From an uncultured Oxalobacter sp. (GTDB taxonomy: Bacteria > Pseudomonadota > Gammaproteobacteria > Burkholderiales > Burkholderiaceae_D), in NCBI GenBank assembly GCA_905202055.1, contig CAJKQK010000015.1, forward strand, positions 1 through 35,955: a stretch of 35,955 nt of DNA, in the 5' to 3' direction. Position numbers and translations under genes: made by a program. Shown here piece by piece: positions 31,750 through 35,955 of the stretch (within the stretch, counting starts at the first letter, position 1; each line of letters starts with the position of its first letter). The notes beneath the pieces were generated by a model. It was not told the DNA's origin and ran no database searches. It worked only from the letters and a program-made list of their open reading frames with translations.

Positions 31750-34668
31750 ATGAAACGTATGTTGTTTAACGCGACGCAGCAGGAAGAATTGCGCGTTGCG
31801 ATCGTCGATGGACAAAAACTCATCGATATCGATATCGAATCGAATTCCCGCGAACTGCACAAATCCAATATTTACAAGGCAGTCATCACCCGTATCGAAC
31901 CTTCTCTCGAAGCCTGTTTCGTGAACTACGGTGAAGAACGCCACGGCTTCCTGCCGTTCAAGGAAGTGGCCCGTTCCCTCTTCAGGGACGGAGTGGACAT
32001 CAGAAGCGCCGCCATCAAGGACGCGATGACCGAAGGCCAGGAAATCATGGTCCAGGTCGAAAAGGAAGAACGCGGCAACAAGGGTGCCGCACTGACCACT
32101 TTCATTTCACTGGCGGGCCGCTATCTTGTCCTGATGCCGAACAATCCCCGCGGAGGCGGTGTTTCCCGCCGTGTCGAAGGTGAAGAACGCCAGGAACTTC
32201 GCGAAGCGATGGACAAGCTTGACGTCCCGCCGGGAATGTCCATCATTGCCCGTACTGCCGGTATCGGCCGCAGTGTCGAGGAGTTGCAATGGGATCTGAA
32301 CTACCTGCTGCAACTCTGGAATGCCATCGAAGGCGCAGGCAACTCCGCTCCGGGCGCCTTTCTGATCTATCATGAATCATCCCTCGTCATCCGGGCCATC
32401 CGCGATTACTTCCAGCCGGACATCGGCGAAATCCTGATCGATACCGACGAAATTTACGAACAGGCACGCCAGTTCATGAGCCATGTCATGCCAGACATGG
32501 TCAATCGCGTCAAACGCTATCGAGACGACGTCCCCCTGTTTTCCCGTTTCCAGATCGAACACCAGATCGAAACGGCCTATTCCCGTGTCGTTTCCCTGCC
32601 GTCCGGCGGTTCCATCGTCATCGACCATACCGAAGCGCTGGTCGCCGTTGACGTCAACTCTGCCCGTTCCACCCGTGGAACCGATATCGAAACCACCGCA
32701 TTCAACACCAACTGCGAGGCGGCGGAAGAAGTCGCACGCCAGTTGCGCCTGCGTGACCTTGGCGGCCTGATCGTCATCGACTTCATCGATATGGAATCGG
32801 CGAAAAACCGCCGCGAAATCGAAAACCGCCTGAAAGAAGCGCTGCATTACGACCGCGCCCGCGTCCAGATGGACAAGATCACCCGTTTCGGCCTGATGGA
32901 ACTGTCGCGCCAGCGCCTGCGCCCTTCCCTGTCCGAAGGCAGCCACATCACCTGTCCGCGCTGCAACGGCACCGGCCATATCCGCGATACGGAATCTTCC
33001 GCATTGCAGGTCTTGCGCATCATCGAGGAAGAATCGATGAAGGAAAGCTCGGCCGTCATCCATGTCCAGATTCCGGTCGACGTCGCCGCATTCCTTCTGA
33101 ACGAAAAACGCGGCGAAATCATGAAGGTCGAAAACCGTCACAAGGTCGAAATCGTCCTCATCCCGAATACCCATCTGGAAACGCCTCATTACAAGCTTGA
33201 ACGCATCAAGCACGACGATCCGAGACTGGAAGAACCGCAGGTCAGCTACAAACTGGCGGAACAGGCCGACGACGACATGAGCTTTGCCAAACGCCAGAAA
33301 GAACCGGTCAAACCGGTTCAGGAAGCGATGGTCAAGAACATTCCCGAAGGCATGCCTGCCCCGGTCGTCGAACGCAAACCGGCAGAAGAAGAAAAGGGTT
33401 TCTTCAGCAAGCTCCTGGGTATTTTCGGCATCGGCAAGGAAGAAACGCCAGCGGAACCGGCTGAAAAACCGGCGAAAAACAATCCACGCAAAGGCAGAAA
33501 CAACGATCGCAACCGTAACCGCAACCGTAACCGTGGCGAACGCGAAGACAAGGCTCGCACCCCGGCTTCCCCGGCAACTCCGGTCGCCGCAGCTCCGGAA
33601 GCGGACGAGGCAGAAAACGCGAATGCCAGCCAGAAACGTGGTCGTCGTTCGAGAAACGGTGACAGAAACGACCGGCAGCGTGAAGACAGGAAACCGGCCA
33701 GAAGTGAAGAAAATGCCGATTCGGCAGAAGCAACGACGACAGCCGTTGCCAGGCCGGGCGCAAGAGCACTCGTCCCTGTTTCGGAAGCGGTTCAGGTCGT
33801 TGCTGCCGAAACGGAAACCGTCATCGAAACCGAAACGACTGAACGCACAGGTGGAGAAGAGGAAACCCGCCGCCGTCGCCGTCGCGGAGGACGCAACCGC
33901 AACCGTCGCGATCCGAATGCAGAAACAATGGAACAGGCGGATGAAACAGCATCGGCTGAAACCGCTGTTGAACCGTCAGCCGCACCTGCCGACGCATCCG
34001 CCGCAAAAGAAACGCCTGCTGATGTTGCTGAAGGTGCAGAGTCTGAAGCGGCCCCGTCCGGTGATGAAGCTCCTGCACGCCGCGAAGGCCGCAGATCCCA
34101 CCCAAGACGCCGCAACTCAAGTCGTGAAGAAACTGAAGCAGCAACTGAAATCGAAGCTGAAGTAAAAGAAGTCACGGCTGAAGACGCTGTCGTTATCGAA
34201 AACGATCCTGTTGAAGTTCCTGTCGTGACTGAAGCGGACGTTGCAGAAAAACCGGAAACGCCCGCTCAAGCCGTAACGGAAGCGGTTGTCGAACCGGTCG
34301 TTACCGAAGTCGAAACGGCACAAACCGTACCGGCCGAAGCGATTTCCGAAACGCCTGCCACAGTGGAAACCGTCCCGGACGGCACGACGACTGTCCGTTT
34401 TGTTGCTGAAAACGTGATCGAAGTCGAAACCGTTTCCGTTGAAACGACTGTCGCCGCTCCTTCCGCAGCCGATGCAGCCGCCGAACTGGATCGCATTCTG
34501 GCTGAAGCGGGCCTGACGATGGCTTCGACCGATCCTGAAAAACTCAAAAAAGTACAGGAAAGCACGCCGGGTGAAGCGGAAGCGGCCAAACCACCGGTTC
34601 GAAGACGCAGAAAACCGGTCGTTATCGACGAAGGCCCACTGGTTCAGGTCGATACCCGCAAGGAATAA
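31750..34668 (+). CDS. rne: Ribonuclease E
   Basis: The 972-residue endoribonuclease processes rRNA and tRNA precursors and starts mRNA decay. It opens MKRMLFNATQQEELRVAIVD. An S1 domain spans about 36-118. The catalytic core carries Asp301 (VAVDVNSAR) and Asp344 (VIDFIDM), matching E. coli Asp303 and Asp346, and the Zn-link TCPRCNGTGH (Cys402, Cys405), matching E. coli Cys404/407. About residues 549-563, GFFSKLLGIFGIGK, form an amphipathic helix in the position where E. coli RNase E binds the membrane. The rest is a low-complexity tail with Arg/Asn blocks (NRNRNRNRNRG) and Glu/Val/Ala-rich repeats, the usual scaffold for degradosome partners. ATG 31750 follows GGGGTGA. A strong terminator follows the stop. 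Confidence 0.97.
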   Translation: MKRMLFNATQQEELRVAIVDGQKLIDIDIESNSRELHKSNIYKAVITRIEPSLEACFVNYGEERHGFLPFKEVARSLFRDGVDIRSAAIKDAMTEGQEIMVQVEKEERGNKGAALTTFISLAGRYLVLMPNNPRGGGVSRRVEGEERQELREAMDKLDVPPGMSIIARTAGIGRSVEELQWDLNYLLQLWNAIEGAGNSAPGAFLIYHESSLVIRAIRDYFQPDIGEILIDTDEIYEQARQFMSHVMPDMVNRVKRYRDDVPLFSRFQIEHQIETAYSRVVSLPSGGSIVIDHTEALVAVDVNSARSTRGTDIETTAFNTNCEAAEEVARQLRLRDLGGLIVIDFIDMESAKNRREIENRLKEALHYDRARVQMDKITRFGLMELSRQRLRPSLSEGSHITCPRCNGTGHIRDTESSALQVLRIIEEESMKESSAVIHVQIPVDVAAFLLNEKRGEIMKVENRHKVEIVLIPNTHLETPHYKLERIKHDDPRLEEPQVSYKLAEQADDDMSFAKRQKEPVKPVQEAMVKNIPEGMPAPVVERKPAEEEKGFFSKLLGIFGIGKEETPAEPAEKPAKNNPRKGRNNDRNRNRNRNRGEREDKARTPASPATPVAAAPEADEAENANASQKRGRRSRNGDRNDRQREDRKPARSEENADSAEATTTAVARPGARALVPVSEAVQVVAAETETVIETETTERTGGEEETRRRRRRGGRNRNRRDPNAETMEQADETASAETAVEPSAAPADASAAKETPADVAEGAESEAAPSGDEAPARREGRRSHPRRRNSSREETEAATEIEAEVKEVTAEDAVVIENDPVEVPVVTEADVAEKPETPAQAVTEAVVEPVVTEVETAQTVPAEAISETPATVETVPDGTTTVRFVAENVIEVETVSVETTVAAPSAADAAAELDRILAEAGLTMASTDPEKLKKVQESTPGEAEAAKPPVRRRRKPVVIDEGPLVQVDTRKE

Positions 34669-34692
34669 AACTCCATTTTTGTTCCTGTTCAT

Positions 34693-34725
34693 AAAAAAAC
34701 CGTATCAGACGATACGGTTTTTTTT
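34693..34725 (+). terminator. Intrinsic terminator after rne
   Basis: A 14-bp stem (34693-34706 with 34711-34724), core CCGTATC/GATACGG, has a 4-nt loop and ends in a long T tract. It is A/T-flanked on both sides, so it can work in both directions. Confidence 0.92.
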
Positions 34726-34794
34726 GAGCCATTTCGTTTGAATGCGCTTGTGTTAACGCCCGGCAGGAGCATCTCAATCCTCATGTGAAACCGT

Positions 34795-34860
34795 TCAGAT
34801 CGCCATGATGATGAGCGCGACCACGATGATGGACATGCCGATGACCCACTTCAAAAGCAA
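34795..34860 (-). other. Possible tiny hydrophobic ORF
   Basis: A minus-strand frame ending at 34795 encodes LLLKWVIGMSIIVVALIIMA plus Ile, a single ideal membrane helix, from a TTG at 34860. The frame extends upstream without a good start. It may be the tail of a lost gene, a very small membrane protein, or chance. The rest of the gap to 35038 shows nothing recognisable. Confidence 0.2.
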
Positions 34861-35038
34861 GCCCGCCGTAAAAAAATGAACCTGTTGCCCAGGCCGCCAT
34901 AAGGGGCAACCGGTGATCCGTCCGGCAAAGCAGGCGGTGTTTTTCAACTGGACACATGGCAAAAACCGATTTCATCAACCTTTTACCGTTCGCTGCCTGC
35001 AGGCGTAATGAACGAAAAAAGAAAGTGAGACAAAAAAT

Positions 35039-35293
35039 ATGGCCATTCCTGTCAACCTGTTGCGTACCTTATGCGTTATCAGGAAACATAAAGCGCTGTT
35101 TGACCGGGTTTTCCCGGCAACAGTGGCCGGGAAAACCCGTGTGCACATCCCGCAGACTCCGGAGAAAACCTCAGTTGACGGTATTACCCGGACTTTCTCC
35201 AGCCTGCTTCAGGGATATGCCATTTCCGGAAAACTGATTATTGGCAAGTTTGTCTTTCTACGGCATGGTACCCGAAGAGGCAACAGGATTTAA
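35039..35293 (+). CDS. Hypothetical 84-residue ORF
   Basis: ATG 35039 opens an 84-codon frame (MAIPVNLLRTLCVIRKHKAL...) with AGTGAGA about 9 nt upstream. No domain was recognised, and a perfect 14-bp inverted repeat lies inside it (35105-35139), which is unusual for a coding region. It could be a small basic protein, a gene fragment or chance. From 35294 to 35456 there is no gene; the segment is the leader of the pgaB-like gene. Confidence 0.25.
   Translation: MAIPVNLLRTLCVIRKHKALFDRVFPATVAGKTRVHIPQTPEKTSVDGITRTFSSLLQGYAISGKLIIGKFVFLRHGTRRGNRI
35105..35139. repeat. Perfect 14-bp inverted repeat with self-complementary arms
   Basis: CGGGTTTTCCCGGC (35105-35118) and GCCGGGAAAACCCG (35126-35139) are perfect complements around a 7-nt loop. 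Each arm is itself a hairpin (CGGG-TTTT-CCCG and CGGG-AAAA-CCCG). No T tract follows, so it is not a simple terminator. Confidence 0.7.
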
Positions 35294-35456
35294 CAGGGCA
35301 TCGGTGGAAAACGGGCAATCCACCCCAGGATGTGCGGATTTTATCCACTCCCTGCACAATTTTCCGTTTTTCCCATTCATTTCAACGACTTGTTTAACCC
35401 GGAGCGTATTCGTACCGGTAGGATAAGGATTTTTTTTAGTTATATTCAAACGAAGC

Positions 35457-35955
35457 ATGGTCATTTCCGCAATAATTTCCAGAATAGTGTCAGCATCACG
35501 AAAATGTGACTTGTACCCCGCTGTTCTCGTCTTTTCCCTTATCGGCGCCGTCGCGCAGGCCGCTCCCCTTCCTCCCTCATTCATCACCTTGTGTTATCAC
35601 AATGTGGTTCCCGTTCTGGATGGCAGCGTCCCGGACGATACCGCCCCTGTCTCACAGGCGGAGCTGAAGGAACATTTCGACTGGCTGAAAAAAAACGGCT
35701 ATACCGTCGTCAGTGTCCGTGACATTCTGAAAGCAAAGGAAAACAACCGGGCACTCCCCCCAAAATCCGTCCTGATTTCGTTTGATGACGGATACCGCAG
35801 TTTTTACGAAACGGTTTATCCCATGCTGAAATCCTACGGCTATCCGGCCCTCCTGTCGCTGGAAACAGGCTGGCTGGAAACCCCCGACAATAAAATGGTC
35901 AACTACGGAGGAACCAGACAGCTTCCACGCTCCTTTTTCCTCAGCTGGGAGCAGA
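35457..35955 (+). CDS. pgaB: PgaB-like poly-GlcNAc N-deacetylase, 3' end outside the window
   Basis: The frame is open from ATG 35457 to the window edge, 166 codons. The N-terminus is a signal peptide with a basic region (ASRKC) and a hydrophobic core (YPAVLVFSLIGAVAQA). The deacetylase (NodB-type) domain follows: FITLCYHNVVP, then the stretch FDWLKKNGYTVVSVRDIL and the metal-binding SFDDGYRSFYETVYPMLKSY. This order and the later NYGGTRQLPRSFFLSWEQ match E. coli PgaB, which partly deacetylates poly-beta-1,6-GlcNAc so it can leave the cell. An IcaB-like or other polysaccharide deacetylase is less likely because the PgaB-specific strings agree. The ribosome site is weak (GAAG). Genes for PgaA, PgaC or PgaD would be expected beyond the edge. 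Confidence 0.8.
   Translation, partial: MVISAIISRIVSASRKCDLYPAVLVFSLIGAVAQAAPLPPSFITLCYHNVVPVLDGSVPDDTAPVSQAELKEHFDWLKKNGYTVVSVRDILKAKENNRALPPKSVLISFDDGYRSFYETVYPMLKSYGYPALLSLETGWLETPDNKMVNYGGTRQLPRSFFLSWEQ

Noticed and set aside
32377..33213. 278-codon frame antisense to rne
   Set aside because: It mirrors the conserved RNase E catalytic region and has no independent support.
33500..33540. Short direct repeats (AACCGTAACCGC units) considered as a CRISPR or mobile repeat
   Set aside because: They encode the Arg/Asn block of the RNase E tail and have no spacers.

Overview
The window reads as a chromosomal segment of a betaproteobacterium of the order Burkholderiales, most likely an Oxalobacteraceae member such as Oxalobacter. 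This is inferred from the rne / rluC / phosphoglycolate-phosphatase-like / sppA block near the right end, which is a familiar Burkholderiales gene order, from the intermediate GC content, and from the abundance of autotransporters. No rRNA, tRNA, CRISPR array or intact insertion sequence was seen.

Layout. (1) 1-6.9 kb is a surface-protein region: the 3' part of a large autotransporter, a decayed stretch holding an 11-C homopolymer and an orphan signal-peptide-like ORF, then a second autotransporter of about 1012 residues interrupted by one in-frame TAG early in its beta-barrel. (2) 7.0-9.05 kb is accessory: a phage-type zinc-ribbon gene without a recognisable start codon, a secreted Sel1-repeat protein, gene remnants, and a possible short transcript with a strong ribosome binding site and a terminator. 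(3) 9.0-12.1 kb holds an EamA-type exporter and a LysR regulator, divergent from a TDT-family transporter. (4) 12.2-15.9 kb, all on the minus strand, holds a histidine acid phosphatase, an NAD(P)-binding protein, a GNAT acetyltransferase with two frameshifts, a DsrE-family gene with one frameshift, and a methyltransferase.

(5) 16.3-21.35 kb is one giant gene for a LapA/BapA-like adhesin: N-terminal retention module with a TAAG LapG-type cleavage site, cadherin/VCBS-like repeats, and RTX repeats split by a His-rich insert before the type I secretion signal. Its export and protease genes are not in the window. (6) 21.5-26 kb holds a second EamA transporter, a tandem pair of related flavodoxins, a DEDDh exonuclease and a BASS-family transporter. 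(7) 26.3-28.6 kb holds two small exported proteins of unknown function and the protease SppA. (8) 29-34.7 kb holds a cupin, a HAD phosphatase, pseudouridine synthase RluC and, divergently behind a structured leader, RNase E. (9) The right edge enters a pgaB-like gene for deacetylating the biofilm polysaccharide PNAG.

Two themes stand out. One is investment in the cell surface and biofilm: two autotransporters, a LapA-type adhesin and PgaB. The other is gene decay: an amber-interrupted autotransporter, a start-less phage gene, and three frameshifts within about 1 kb. No clearly new multi-gene system was recognised. The best leads are the amber stop and C tract in the autotransporter region, the orphan adhesin with its His-rich RTX insert, the possible short transcript at 8.9-9.05 kb, and a dual-fold inverted repeat upstream of pgaB.
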